The notes under the pieces are model-generated. The model was not told where the DNA came from, ran no database searches, and saw only the letters and a list, made by a program, of their open reading frames with translations. This document shows, piece after piece, positions 7,007-15,127 of a stretch of DNA of 18,590 bases. Origin of the DNA: Leptolinea sp. UBA5203 (GTDB taxonomy: Bacteria; Chloroflexota; Anaerolineae; Anaerolineales; Anaerolineaceae); NCBI GenBank assembly GCA_002412765.1, contig DHVR01000015.1, forward strand, positions 98,580-117,169, given 5' to 3'. Position numbers and translations under genes: made by a program. How positions within the stretch are numbered: the first letter of the stretch is position 1; the number at the start of each line of letters is the position of its first letter.

Positions 7007-7308
7007 GCTGATCCTGTCATGGGCAACTTTCCAAGATTTGCTGGACCAGTCACGCAATTTCTTCAGGTCAAGGGAAAATTGAATTTTCAATTAATGATAC
7101 AGGGGATGGTATTCAGGCAGAAGACCTGCCCTATGTCTTTGATCGCTTCTATCAAGCCGATAAAGCCCGTGGTGCCAATGTCGGCAAGATGGGATTGGGC
7201 CTGGCGATTTGTAAAGCATTAGTCACGGTGCAAAACGGCAGCATCCATGTGGATCAGAGGGCAAAAGACAAGGGGGCCATCATGATTCTGAGCTTTGATC
7301 CCATTTGA
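7007..7308 (+). pseudogene. Frameshifted C-terminal stump of a sensor histidine kinase
   Basis: Only the ATP-binding end of a histidine kinase survives. From 7069 to the stop at 7306-7308 one frame reads GKIEFSINDTGDGI (G1 box), LPYVFDRFYQADKARG (F box) and KMGLGLAICKALV (G2 box), ending ILSFDPI. Upstream the similarity continues in other frames: ADPVMGN from 7007, then FQDLLDQSRNF from 7029, which match the N-box pattern of the family only if two frameshifts are allowed. No dimerisation domain, histidine box, sensor part or response regulator gene is present. It is therefore a dead remnant. It sits between the AbrB promoter and the SLC13-type operon, probably left by an old deletion. Confidence 0.88.
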
Positions 7309-7495
7309 ATTTAATTAAATTCCACACCTGTTGGCTTTTCAAGGAATGCATCAGCCAAGTGAGGGTATCTCTCTCATCATAAGTTGATCCTTGTTAAGTT
7401 CACTGGCATGCTGTCCAACTCGTAAACACCCAACGGTCTGCCAAATCAGCGACCAGGATATAAAATAAGCAAATAAAACCAGGTGATAACCGTGA

Positions 7496-7699
7496 TTAAT
7501 TTATTGTCCCTTCCTCTCTTAGCCAGGACTCAAAAGTACGCAGGAATAGCACAAGCGGCCACAAGACAACAATACGCAGGACTTCAAAAATGACTTGTGA
7601 CCATTGCATCTCACTGAATCCCTTGGAGAATACATTTTCTAAAAGAATGCGGGCGATGATTGCACCCATTGCCAGGTATAAGATTTCCGGAAGTGCCAT
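7496..7699 (-). CDS. Small hypothetical membrane protein downstream of the SLC13-type transporter
   Basis: This is a 67-residue protein that I do not recognise. It has two hydrophobic segments, ILYLAMGAIIARILLENVF (about 6-24) and VIFEVLRIVVLWPLVLFL (about 37-54), joined by a short polar loop (SKGFSEMQWSQ) and ending in a charged tail RTFESWLREEGTIN. The ATG at 7699 has GAGG eight bases upstream; a TTG at 7717 is less likely. It follows the transporter gene on the same strand after about 100 bases, with no terminator seen between them, so co-transcription is plausible. It could be an accessory subunit of the transporter or an unrelated small membrane protein. No homology is claimed. Confidence 0.6.
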   Translation of the reverse strand: MALPEILYLAMGAIIARILLENVFSKGFSEMQWSQVIFEVLRIVVLWPLVLFLRTFESWLREEGTIN

Positions 7700-7800
7700 A
7701 ATAATTACCTCACTCAAAAATTAGATAATGACAATTTTTATTTTTCTACATAAATCTGTTCATAATCTTTCAAGCGTACCAACCAAGAATTACAATTGGA

Positions 7801-9105
7801 TCAATACCAACCAACCGAATTCTTAAACAATAACAGGAGCGACACCATAATCATGGCCAGCAAAGATGCAGGCACGGCAATTCGGAGCCAGCGGCCCCAG
7901 CCAATTTTTCCATGACGACGTTCCAAGTAGGCATAAGCCACCACATTAGCCGATGCACCAATCGGTGTGAAATTTCCGCCAATATCCACACCTAGCGCAA
8001 GGGACCAAACCATTAAGGCCAACGGTGGAACCCCAGGCTGTCCAACAAGATCTTTTAATACATAGCTCATGGCTAATGCAAGCGGCACATTGTCCACCAC
8101 CCCACTCATTAAGCCTGGAACCCATTGCAGCATCAAAATAAAAAAACCAGTGCCCTTATTGGCTAAAACCACCATTTGCTCAGCAAGCATGCCAAACAGA
8201 TTTACTTTTTCTAATCCACCAATGAGCAAGAACAACCCGGTAAAAAACAAGATGCTTTCACCATCCACTTTGAGAATAATTTTCTTCATCTTGTTGTCGC
8301 GCAATGTAATCATGGCTGCGCCTGCAGGTACAATGGCAGCTGTGGCAGTATTGATTTCCAAGCCGCTCAGATGAGAAAGAGGTATATGAAACACCAATAG
8401 AATCACTGCGATCAAAAATCCTGTCAAACCAACTTTGGTCAGGTGCTTGTTGAGTGGACGATTCTGGGAAGCCTCGATCGCTTGAATGGTTTCTACTGTT
8501 AATTGAGCCCGAGCAATTTTCAATGATTTCCTGTTTTCAATATAAAAGACGAATAAGAGCAAGAAAGTAGCAGCCAAAGCGATTGGACCGGTATTCACTA
8601 CGAAATCGGAGAATGAGAATCCCAAAGTGGTGCCCAAAATCACATTGGGGGGATCTCCTACCAGGGTGGCGGCGCCGCCCGTATTGGCTGCACATACCTC
8701 GGCAATAACCAGCGGGACTGGATCCAGTTTCAACATTTTGCACAATTGGAAAGTCAAGGCAGAAAGGAAAAGCATAACCGTAATGCTATCCATAAACATT
8801 GAAAGAAAAGCAGCCAACAAGATCAAAATAACAAACAAATATCCAGGGTGAAATTGGACTTTCCGTAAGATGGACATGGCAAGCCAATAAAAGAATTTTG
8901 CTTCAGTTAGAATGGAGACTAGTACAAACATACCTGCGAGAAGCCCAAGTGTTTCCCAGTTAATGTAACCAAGAGCATCTTCCAGAGTTAGAACGCCTGT
9001 TAGGATTAATAACACTCCCCCCAAGATCGCAACCCAATGACGGGGGAATTTTTCAGTGGAAATGGCAATATATGAAAGAAGAAAAATAAGAATAGCGATC
9101 CACAT
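7801..9105 (-). CDS. ArsB/NhaD/SLC13-type (CitMHS) ion transporter
   Basis: This is a 434-residue protein of the ion transporter superfamily (PF03600-like), with about 11-12 helices in two inverted halves. Each half shows the hairpin region of the fold: NTGGAATLVGDPPN (141-154) preceded by Asp106 in FMDSITV, and DNVPLALAM (338-346) with GGNFTPIGASAN (376-387). The acidic residues next to the second motif and the DPPN motif resemble the ArsB/NhaD and P-protein branch more than dicarboxylate carriers, so cation/proton exchange or anion export is likely; the substrate cannot be fixed from the sequence. No ArsR, ArsC or other arsenic gene is nearby, which argues against calling it ArsB. The ATG at 9105 has only a weak ribosome binding site. 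It is probably in an operon with the 67-residue protein downstream. Confidence 0.87.
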   Translation of the reverse strand: MWIAILIFLLSYIAISTEKFPRHWVAILGGVLLILTGVLTLEDALGYINWETLGLLAGMFVLVSILTEAKFFYWLAMSILRKVQFHPGYLFVILILLAAFLSMFMDSITVMLFLSALTFQLCKMLKLDPVPLVIAEVCAANTGGAATLVGDPPNVILGTTLGFSFSDFVVNTGPIALAATFLLLFVFYIENRKSLKIARAQLTVETIQAIEASQNRPLNKHLTKVGLTGFLIAVILLVFHIPLSHLSGLEINTATAAIVPAGAAMITLRDNKMKKIILKVDGESILFFTGLFLLIGGLEKVNLFGMLAEQMVVLANKGTGFFILMLQWVPGLMSGVVDNVPLALAMSYVLKDLVGQPGVPPLALMVWSLALGVDIGGNFTPIGASANVVAYAYLERRHGKIGWGRWLRIAVPASLLAMIMVSLLLLFKNSVGWY

Positions 9106-9138
9106 CTTTAACTCACTGGTGTAAATTTAATTGACCTC

Positions 9139-9144
9139 ATTATA
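9139..9144 (-). promoter_or_regulatory. Possible -10 box of the SLC13-type transporter gene
   Basis: On the minus strand TATAAT is found 34 bases before the start codon, with TTG directly in front. No good -35 lies 16-18 bases upstream, so the promoter would be weak or activator-dependent. The rest of the gene-free stretch 9106-9376 shows only a small plus-strand reading frame with a strong Shine-Dalgarno at 9345-9350 and nothing else I can support. Confidence 0.35.
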
Positions 9145-9376
9145 CAAATTAAGGTTGGTATCACGCTATAACCCATTCGGAGCATATCAGGGGCATTTTT
9201 TTTGCATACCATGAGGGAAAGATGAGACCACATCACTGAATATTAAACTCTCATGAATAAAACAGGTGATAAGACCTTGAAATCAATAAAATAAATCTTC
9301 TGTTTTAATGTGATTGTAGATGAACTGAAGCTCTAGTCTATGAGAGGAGGTTGGTATGAAAATAAACCGTAAACAA

Positions 9377-9410
9377 CAGGAGAGGCCATCCTGTCGGACA
9401 GCCTCTCCTG
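9377..9410 (-). terminator. Rho-independent-like hairpin after the amt gene
   Basis: CAGGAGAGGC (9377-9386) and GCCTCTCCTG (9401-9410) form a perfect ten-pair GC-rich stem; the loop has an inner CTGT/ACAG pairing. It lies 22 bases past the amt stop. On the minus strand it is followed by TTGTTTACGG and then TTTATTTTC, an interrupted T-tract, so termination efficiency is uncertain. Confidence 0.65.
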
Positions 9411-9431
9411 CATGAATCTTTACCCAATCAG

Positions 9432-10817
9432 TTAATCACCGGCACTAACAACATCCAATGCGTAAGCAACGGTTCCATGTTCTTCGATATCCAATCCTTT
9501 GATTTCCTCCTCCCTGGAGACACGCAGCCCCAGCCATCCTTTGAGAATTCCATAGAAAAGAACATAGCCAGTAATCACACACCAGATCCCCACAGCGAGG
9601 ACACCAATCAATTGAGCGAGAATCTGGGTGCTGTCTCCAGCGACCAATCCGGTAACCCCATTTTCGGTAGCGAAAACACCAACCGCCAGTGTACCCCAAA
9701 TACCGTTCATCAAGTGCACGGGTACCGCAGATACTGGATCATCTATCTTCAGTTTTTCAAGCAGCAGAGTACCATAAACAACAATCACTCCGCCAATAGC
9801 ACCGATTAGAATGGAATACGCAGGGGTAACAAATGCACAGGGTGCTGTAATGGCAACCAGGCCCGCCAAAACGCCATTTAAACTTGTGCCAAGGTCTGGT
9901 TTCTTGGTGACAAACAACCAGCCCAAGATCATGGCTACGAGACCACCTGCCGCAGCAGCCAGGTTTGTATTTACTGTAACCATGGCAACCACATCTGCAT
10001 TGGCACCATCAATAGCCAGTTGGGAACCGGGGTTGAAGCCGAACCAGCCTAGCCACAAGATAAACACGCCCAAAGTAGCCAAGGTAATGGAATGGCCAGG
10101 GATCGCACGCGGTTTTCCATCTTTGGTAAATCGGCCGATTCTTGGCCCAAGAGCCATGGCGCCAAGCAAAGCCAGCCAGCCGCCAACACTATGAACTACG
10201 GTTGAACCCGCGAAATCCTTAAAACCGGCACCTAAAGGCAAGGTGGAAAGCCAGCCGCCGCCCCATATCCAGTGACCCGCAATCGGATAGATGATAGCAG
10301 AAATAAGAAAACTAAAGACCAGATAGGAAGAGAATTTGGTACGCTCAGCCATAGCACCAGAAACAATGGTAGCCGCCGTTCCTGCAAACACCAATTGGAA
10401 GAACCAGAAAGCCAGTACGGGTAAGCCGGCGATATCACCATTATGACTCAGGAAAAACCCACTGGTGCCGATGAAACCACCAGCCGAAGTACCGTACATG
10501 AAGGCATATCCAATGGCCCAAAAAGCCAGGCTGGCAAATACAAAATCGATCAAGTTTTTGAATAAAATATTGGTTGTGTTTTTTGAACGTGTCAGTCCTG
10601 CTTCAACCAGTGCAAAACCAGCCTGCATCCAGAACACAAGAAATGCGGTGATTAAAACCCACATGGTGTTCAGTCCCCGGGTAAGCATCACCGTCTCGGT
10701 TGGATCCGGGGATTGAGCAAAAACCGGGCTGGAAAGAAATATCAGGAAAGTCGAAACGACAGCTGGCATGAGCACCCAGCGGGTCCATTTAATACTGCTC
10801 AATATAACCTTTTTCAT
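9432..10817 (-). CDS. amt: Ammonium transporter (Amt family)
   Basis: This is a 461-residue Amt/Mep/Rh channel-like transporter for ammonium uptake, expected to work as a trimer in the inner membrane. It begins with a signal-like segment (about 1-34, ending SSPVFA) that is usually removed in Amt proteins, then eleven helices. Family marks are WMQAGFALVEAGLTRSKN (63-80), the pore histidines His209 in GSTVVHSVGG and His368 in VPVHLMNGIWGTL, and the FNPGS motif (261-265). The C-terminal cytoplasmic tail (about 431-461) ends with EEHGTVAYALDVVSAGD. The ATG at 10817 has AGAGGAGG four bases upstream; the frame extends to 10877 without support. No glnK/glnB gene, the usual partner, is in the window. 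Confidence 0.95.
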   Translation of the reverse strand: MKKVILSSIKWTRWVLMPAVVSTFLIFLSSPVFAQSPDPTETVMLTRGLNTMWVLITAFLVFWMQAGFALVEAGLTRSKNTTNILFKNLIDFVFASLAFWAIGYAFMYGTSAGGFIGTSGFFLSHNGDIAGLPVLAFWFFQLVFAGTAATIVSGAMAERTKFSSYLVFSFLISAIIYPIAGHWIWGGGWLSTLPLGAGFKDFAGSTVVHSVGGWLALLGAMALGPRIGRFTKDGKPRAIPGHSITLATLGVFILWLGWFGFNPGSQLAIDGANADVVAMVTVNTNLAAAAGGLVAMILGWLFVTKKPDLGTSLNGVLAGLVAITAPCAFVTPAYSILIGAIGGVIVVYGTLLLEKLKIDDPVSAVPVHLMNGIWGTLAVGVFATENGVTGLVAGDSTQILAQLIGVLAVGIWCVITGYVLFYGILKGWLGLRVSREEEIKGLDIEEHGTVAYALDVVSAGD

Positions 10818-11280
10818 TTTTCCTCCTCTATGGAAAAGAAATAAAGACATTTGTTTGAATTGACTGAATTTGTGCAAACAAAACCAGCCATTGAATAACC
10901 ACAGATTTTTATCAAACCAAAACTACACAATTAAGGGAATTACCAAAACTGTTTTAGGATCCTCTGCCGTAATAATTCATTTAGAGAAATTAATTTGCTT
11001 GAAATATCGGACTGTGATAATGCAATGAGTAAGTTGACCCATCTTGAAAATCTGGTTTGATTTTATAGTCTTGTGATCTACTTTTGAACTACCCATATGG
11101 AGAATTTATTCTAGGATATTACTGATGAAGTCATTGGAATGGTACCCATTTGGATAGCGTAAGGGATAAAATCAAGCCTTAATGGGTGAAATGTGAGGTT
11201 CGTCAGTGTAAATAAAATATACTTCTCCGCAAGGAAATGAATACAACCCCGGGAAGTAATTTGCCCATACTGGAATAGCA
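10818..11280. other. Gene-free stretch upstream of amt
   Basis: This 463-base AT-rich stretch contains no supported gene. It should hold the amt promoter, but I found neither a clear sigma-A pair nor a sigma-54 site: the nearest candidate, TGGC and TTGCA around 10874-10891 on the minus strand, has the wrong spacing. No repeat or hairpin of note was seen. Confidence 0.5.
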
Positions 11281-11562
11281 TTATGATTTTGATAAAAAAT
11301 GAATTTGGTCACCAAATTCTTTTTTTGGGTTAAGAACTACAGGAAGGTTCACACGAGCTGTCTTGCTAAAAAGCCAGGTCATCAATGCGTTGAAAGGGAT
11401 ATGCCCGACTTGCGAGAGAATAAAGGTTGCCGCGCTAATCTGGAGGATTCTCCACCCCGGTTTCCAATGGTGTAACAAAATGATGGCCAGGGTCAAGGGC
11501 ATGGTGTCCATCAAAACGCTATTTAATAAATGAAAAGTGATGAATCCATTTTTACTCTTCAT
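11281..11562 (-). pseudogene. N-terminal fragment of a YhfC-like membrane protein
   Basis: The 93-codon frame has two hydrophobic helices and the stretch ISAATFILSQVGHIPFNAL (about 42-60), which resembles the second helix of YhfC-family (PF10086) intramembrane metalloprotease homologues, where SQ..HIPFN is conserved. Such proteins are about 250-300 residues; here the similarity stops near residue 66 and the remaining 27 residues are unrelated. The catalytic glutamate/histidine region expected further on is missing, and no continuation is seen in other frames. No Shine-Dalgarno precedes the ATG at 11562. It is therefore best taken as a truncated, probably inactive gene. The family name is recalled from pattern and needs a profile search. 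Confidence 0.55.
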
Positions 11563-11573
11563 TGGATGTACGG

Positions 11574-11764
11574 TCAGCCTACACCGGTGATTTGCGGATC
11601 ATCGTTATCTAGTATAAAGGCCAGGCCTCCAAACCAGTCTGTCCATTAACTTTCCAGAGGGTCCATTGATCCTGATCTGATAAACCACGGTTTGACTTGA
11701 AGTTGATTTTGGTTTGAATTTGTTTGTCAATAATAAACCTTGAGGGTTTCAATCCACCGTTCCC
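11574..11764 (-). pseudogene. Possible decayed coding remnant, family unknown
   Basis: One frame (stop at 11609) reads INFKSNRGLSDQDQWTLWKV and the next frame then reads TDWFGGLAFILDNDDPQ up to a stop at 11574, as if a frameshift near 11640 had broken a gene. There is no start signal. The order of residues (NR, DQ, W, then GGLxFxL and an acidic tail) is like the remnant at 3967-4230, but the match is short. I do not recognise the protein. It could be chance. Confidence 0.3.
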
Positions 11765-11834
11765 TTAGTTACACCAACCAGTGTATAGTACCAGTGCCTG
11801 GTCTGGGAGTTAGGCGGGGAATTATGGTCTCTTT

Positions 11835-12431
11835 TTATTCTTCAACATCAATGCGATACACCTGGATCTGCGACCCATTGTAATCCGGTACATTGCTCAA
11901 TAATGTGCCGTACAGATGAACGATCTTGCCGTTATCGCGCAACGCTTCGATCTGGGACTTTACTTCTGGAACCATTGAATCAATGCCAAAAGTGATCACG
12001 CTCCCCAGGTCCTGCCGCTCAAAATAATCATCATACTGTGCGCCAAAGTCTGTACTCTTGATGACCCCCCACCAATCGGAAATCTCTTCCGAAGTACCTG
12101 GCTGCATATATCCACCACTGGCATTGATAGTTGCCACAATGGTTGCGGCAAGTATTGCGCTTTTTTGGGCTTCCGGGCCGCACTCTCCGCGGAAATAAGC
12201 CCACTCGTCACAAGTTGTGCCATCCTGAAAAATACAGATTCCGGATTGGCTGCCATCCGCGGCCGTGCGAATTTCGAGTTTATTCCCGTTCTGCCCGCAA
12301 TAGACCGAGGCAGGATTCGGCATATTCACCTGCAGGGTTTCTGTTGCAGTTGGTTCAGGTGTCGGGGTCTTAATATCGGTGCAAGCAGTCAGGCTCACCA
12401 AAATGATTGTGACTAAAAGTATTTTTTTCAT
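11835..12431 (-). CDS. DUF333-containing lipoprotein
   Basis: This is a 198-residue lipoprotein with lipobox LTAC (cysteine 17) and a Thr/Pro linker (TPTPEPTATETLQ). Residues 38-84 form a DUF333 (PF03891) domain: NPASVYCGQNGNKLEIR followed by GICIFQDGTTCDEWAYFRGEC, with four cysteines at 45, 66, 74 and 84. The C-terminal half (about 115-198) begins WWGVIKSTDFGAQYDDYFE and ends LSNVPDYNGSQIQVYRIDVE, probably a small beta-barrel-like domain; its function is unknown. The protein should be anchored outside the cytoplasmic membrane. It is the last gene of a five-gene co-oriented unit, 59 bases after the VCBS lipoprotein gene. The ATG at 12431 has only a weak AAGAG-type site. Confidence 0.88.
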   Translation of the reverse strand: MKKILLVTIILVSLTACTDIKTPTPEPTATETLQVNMPNPASVYCGQNGNKLEIRTAADGSQSGICIFQDGTTCDEWAYFRGECGPEAQKSAILAATIVATINASGGYMQPGTSEEISDWWGVIKSTDFGAQYDDYFERQDLGSVITFGIDSMVPEVKSQIEALRDNGKIVHLYGTLLSNVPDYNGSQIQVYRIDVEE

Positions 12432-12490
12432 TTCTTACTCTTATCCTTATATGAGTATTTCTGGCTAAACTTCAGGTTGAACTCTTTTTC

Positions 12491-13660
12491 CTATGGAAAA
12501 GTCTGGTTCAGCCAGAGTTTGGGCTGTCCGTCACCCGCCAACCACATATTTGTGGAACACAGCATGTCCAAATCACCGTCCCTATCCATGTCGGCAATGG
12601 CCACGCCAGAATTATTCAATGACTCCAACCTGATTTTGCTGTCAGAGAAATTTGCCTTTCCATCATTCAACCAAATCCGGAGACCTGCCTTCCAGCTTCC
12701 GGCAACCGCGTCCAGGTCCCCGTCTCCATCCAGATCCTCCAACTCAGCAGTCAGGCTATACAGAGCACCCAGATTTTGACCACTGTCAGAAAAAACTCCT
12801 TTGCCATCATTCAGGAATACTTTGTCAGCCGGATTAGCTCCATTGTGGCTTGAATTAGCAATGAAGGCGTCCAGGTCTCCATCGCCGTCCAGATCACCCA
12901 GAAGCGCGGCATACGCATTGGTGAAACCCAGCCTTTGGCTGTTATCGGTGAACAGGCCCGTGCCGTCATTCAACCAAAGAACAGGTGCGTTGTCGGACTT
13001 CTCACCGTTGTTGGCAACCAATGCATCCAGATCACCGTCCTTATCGACATCACCCAGTGACACATCGCTACCAAACCAGTTCCCCAGTTCCTGGCCGATG
13101 TCGCTAAACTTACCGCTGCCATCATTCAAAAAAACCTGGTCTGGATTTCCATTCCAGTTGGTGACAAAAGCATCCAGGTCGCTGTCTCCATCCAGGTCTC
13201 CAAGGGCCACGGACGAGCTCTCCGTGCTGACAAGCGTTTGATCGCTTAACTTGAAAACCCCATTGCCATCATTCAACCAGACTTCGTTGATTGCCTCCTC
13301 GGTGATAAAAACGTCAAGAAATTTATCACCGTTCAGATCACCAAAAGCTGCACTAGTACTGGGCTTGAATTCCTGAAGCCTCTGAGTGAATTTTCCCGCA
13401 CCGTCATTTAACATCAAACTGCTGTTCTTATCCGCATAACTGATCAGAGCGTCCATGTCCCCATCCCCATCCACATCGCCAACAACGATAGCAACGCCAT
13501 CTCCCTGACCCAGGTCTTGCCCGCTGTCCACAAAGGTAAACGGCGCTGCAGGGGTTGGGCTGGGCGTGGGTGATATAACGATTGGCTTGGATTGACAAGC
13601 ACAGAACAATCCAACAAAGAGTATTAGGTATCCAAGTTGAAGTGGTATTTTTCGAAACAT
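12491..13660 (-). CDS. FG-GAP/VCBS-repeat lipoprotein (predicted seven-bladed propeller)
   Basis: This is a 389-residue secreted lipoprotein. The signal ends in LFCAC (cysteine 22), followed by a Pro/Thr/Ser linker (SPTPSPTPAAP). Seven repeats follow, each with an acidic calcium-loop motif: GDVDGDGDMDALIS, GDLNGDKFLDVFIT, GDLDGDSDLDAFVT, GDVDKDGDLDALVA, GDLDGDGDLDAFIA, EDLDGDGDLDAVAG and ADMDRDGDLDMLCS, with WLNDG/FLNDGxGxF between them. Seven such units fit an integrin-alpha-like beta-propeller that binds calcium. The ligand is unknown; such proteins often act in adhesion or surface binding. The start at 13660 has AGGAG six bases upstream. It lies 32 bases after the DUF4386 gene and shares its operon. 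Confidence 0.93.
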   Translation of the reverse strand: MFRKIPLQLGYLILFVGLFCACQSKPIVISPTPSPTPAAPFTFVDSGQDLGQGDGVAIVVGDVDGDGDMDALISYADKNSSLMLNDGAGKFTQRLQEFKPSTSAAFGDLNGDKFLDVFITEEAINEVWLNDGNGVFKLSDQTLVSTESSSVALGDLDGDSDLDAFVTNWNGNPDQVFLNDGSGKFSDIGQELGNWFGSDVSLGDVDKDGDLDALVANNGEKSDNAPVLWLNDGTGLFTDNSQRLGFTNAYAALLGDLDGDGDLDAFIANSSHNGANPADKVFLNDGKGVFSDSGQNLGALYSLTAELEDLDGDGDLDAVAGSWKAGLRIWLNDGKANFSDSKIRLESLNNSGVAIADMDRDGDLDMLCSTNMWLAGDGQPKLWLNQTFP

Positions 13661-13692
13661 AATAATCTCCTAAAGTTTATTTTCTGATAAGT

Positions 13693-14403
13693 TTAATTTT
13701 TATTTTTTGCAACTAAAACTGAATCCTGAACTTTTGGTCCAAGGAAAAAGAGCCACAAGATACATAAAACTTCTCCAAAAATTGTAATATTCATCCAAAG
13801 GGAGGTAATCGCTTCGGTGTTCAGGCCAAAGAAGACCTCAAGAAACTTTGACAGATAGCCAAAACATCCGATCATCAAAAGAACGCCCAGCCCTTTGGTG
13901 AATAAATCTGGCCTGGACTTGAAGACAAGCATCCCAAGGGGGAACATCCAAAGGCCATAGAAAACATAAGTAATAGTAGCCCCAAGTTTTCCCAAATCCA
14001 TCAAACCCATCGACAGTGCTTGCAACTGAGCCGGCTCAAAAACCCCAAGATATGCGGATTTACTTGCGAGCAGGAGGGGCGCGAATTTTAAGAATTGCAT
14101 GAAAGCCCCAGGTACACTGGCTATGATGAAAATAACCATCAACCTGACCAGATCTTTATCCACCGATTTAAACAGTTTGTAAAGAGCATTGGCTAAAACC
14201 AGGAAGCAAACCGTAGTGATTATATTGCTCAAAATACAGAGACGGAATAACCGCTCAGATGACAGGATATTGTTGATCGTAGCGGCGGCATCACCGGATA
14301 CAATCAGTTTTGATTCTACAAACATGGTGTAGAAGGAACCAAAGATAGCCACCATCAGATACCAAAATCCTGCAATACGAGAGGTCTTAATTTTTGAATT
14401 CAT
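13693..14403 (-). CDS. DUF4386 family membrane protein
   Basis: This 236-residue protein matches the DUF4386 pattern: an N-terminal TSRIAGFWYLMVAIFGSFY, then SKLIVSGDAAATINNILSSE with its conserved GDAxxT, then RLFRLCILSNIITTV. About six to seven hydrophobic helices can be drawn. The biochemical function of the family is unknown. The ATG at 14403 has AAGGAG five bases upstream. It lies 31 bases behind the XRE regulator gene and 32 bases before the VCBS lipoprotein gene, so it is in the middle of a tight five-gene unit. DUF4386 proteins occur widely in Chloroflexota, Actinobacteriota and Firmicutes. Confidence 0.88.
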   Translation of the reverse strand: MNSKIKTSRIAGFWYLMVAIFGSFYTMFVESKLIVSGDAAATINNILSSERLFRLCILSNIITTVCFLVLANALYKLFKSVDKDLVRLMVIFIIASVPGAFMQFLKFAPLLLASKSAYLGVFEPAQLQALSMGLMDLGKLGATITYVFYGLWMFPLGMLVFKSRPDLFTKGLGVLLMIGCFGYLSKFLEVFFGLNTEAITSLWMNITIFGEVLCILWLFFLGPKVQDSVLVAKNKN

Positions 14404-14434
14404 TTTTACTCCTTGAAAGTATTTTATTAATTAC

Positions 14435-14662
14435 TTAGTCAGAATCATCTTCGAGCTCATAAGAGAACACATCCCCTATCGGCTCACCGAAGACCTGTGC
14501 TATCCGAAAAGCCAGCTCCAACGATGGAGCATATTTTGCGCTTTCAATCGCAATAATGGTTTGACGAGTTACGCCCGCTTTTTCAGCCAATTGTTCCTGG
14601 GTCATTTCATTATGGTGAAAACGCAGTTTGCGGATATTGTTTTTGACCCGGTAGTGTTCCAT
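14435..14662 (-). CDS. XRE-family transcriptional regulator (short, YozG-like)
   Basis: This 75-residue protein is almost only a Cro/C1-type helix-turn-helix: NIRKLRFHHNEMTQEQLAEK then AGVTRQTIIAIESAKYAPSL (about 9-48) and ELAFRIAQVFGEPIGDVFSY, ending in an acidic tail. Such short regulators commonly pair with a small membrane protein encoded next to them, as here: the upstream gene's TAA is one base before this ATG. The start at 14662 has AAAGGA upstream; the frame runs open to 14722 inside the neighbouring gene without support. It most likely controls its own operon through the palindromes near 15128-15189. Confidence 0.92.
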   Translation of the reverse strand: MEHYRVKNNIRKLRFHHNEMTQEQLAEKAGVTRQTIIAIESAKYAPSLELAFRIAQVFGEPIGDVFSYELEDDSD

Positions 14663-14663
14663 C

Positions 14664-15116
14664 TTAAAATCCTTTCCGATACAGATAGATTTGTGAAGCA
14701 GCTCCAGCAATCTCCGCGGCAATGGAAAAGAAAATAATCAAACTGAACATGATCAAAGGCGGCTGTCCAAAAACAAAACTTAACATGGCGAGCAAGACGC
14801 CAACTGAAAACATTACGTAAGCTACCCTCACACCTTTCAATTCAATTAACTTGTCCCGCTCATCTGCAATAAAGCGGGGTGTCTGATAGGACTTTGCTTT
14901 TATGGCAGAAACAATCGTCAATACAATATTCGTGAGAATACTGCCGACGATATTCACAAGTATCGCCGATAGAATGACAACTGCCCATAAAGTAAAAAGT
15001 CGGGTTGAAACCAATCCACCTTGTTGAAGCATTTGTATAACATTGAACAGGTAATACCCAATGATCGACAGGTAGCTTACTAAATATACGGTACTATTTT
15101 TCTCTTGATATGACAT
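14664..15116 (-). CDS. Four-helix membrane protein with a DERDKLIELKG motif (DUF2178-like)
   Basis: This is a 150-residue protein with four predicted helices in two pairs (about 10-29, 39-66, 97-118 and 120-142). Between the pairs is a cytoplasmic loop with FIADERDKLIELKGVRVAYV (about 82-101). A DER...I..K motif in a short loop is typical of small membrane proteins encoded beside XRE regulators (DUF2178-like), though the exact family is not certain. It is the first gene of the five-gene unit; the regulator follows after one base. It may sense a membrane signal or hold the regulator at the membrane, which is inference only. The ATG at 15116 has GAGG four bases upstream. Confidence 0.8.
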   Translation of the reverse strand: MSYQEKNSTVYLVSYLSIIGYYLFNVIQMLQQGGLVSTRLFTLWAVVILSAILVNIVGSILTNIVLTIVSAIKAKSYQTPRFIADERDKLIELKGVRVAYVMFSVGVLLAMLSFVFGQPPLIMFSLIIFFSIAAEIAGAASQIYLYRKGF

Positions 15117-15127
15117 TTTTCCTCGCT

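Noticed and set aside
8069..8374. 101-codon plus-strand frame
   Set aside because: It is the antisense shadow of the SLC13-type transporter gene.
7801..9105. Arsenite exporter ArsB in an arsenic resistance operon
   Set aside because: No ArsR, ArsC, ArsA or ArsD gene is nearby, and the family is too broad for that substrate.
10874..10891. Sigma-54-like TGGC...TTGCA upstream of amt on the minus strand
   Set aside because: The distance between the GG and GC elements is not ten bases, and no other sign of a sigma-54 promoter was found.
11746..11754. GATTGAAAC on the minus strand, like the end of many CRISPR repeats
   Set aside because: It occurs once, with no repeat-spacer periodicity nearby.
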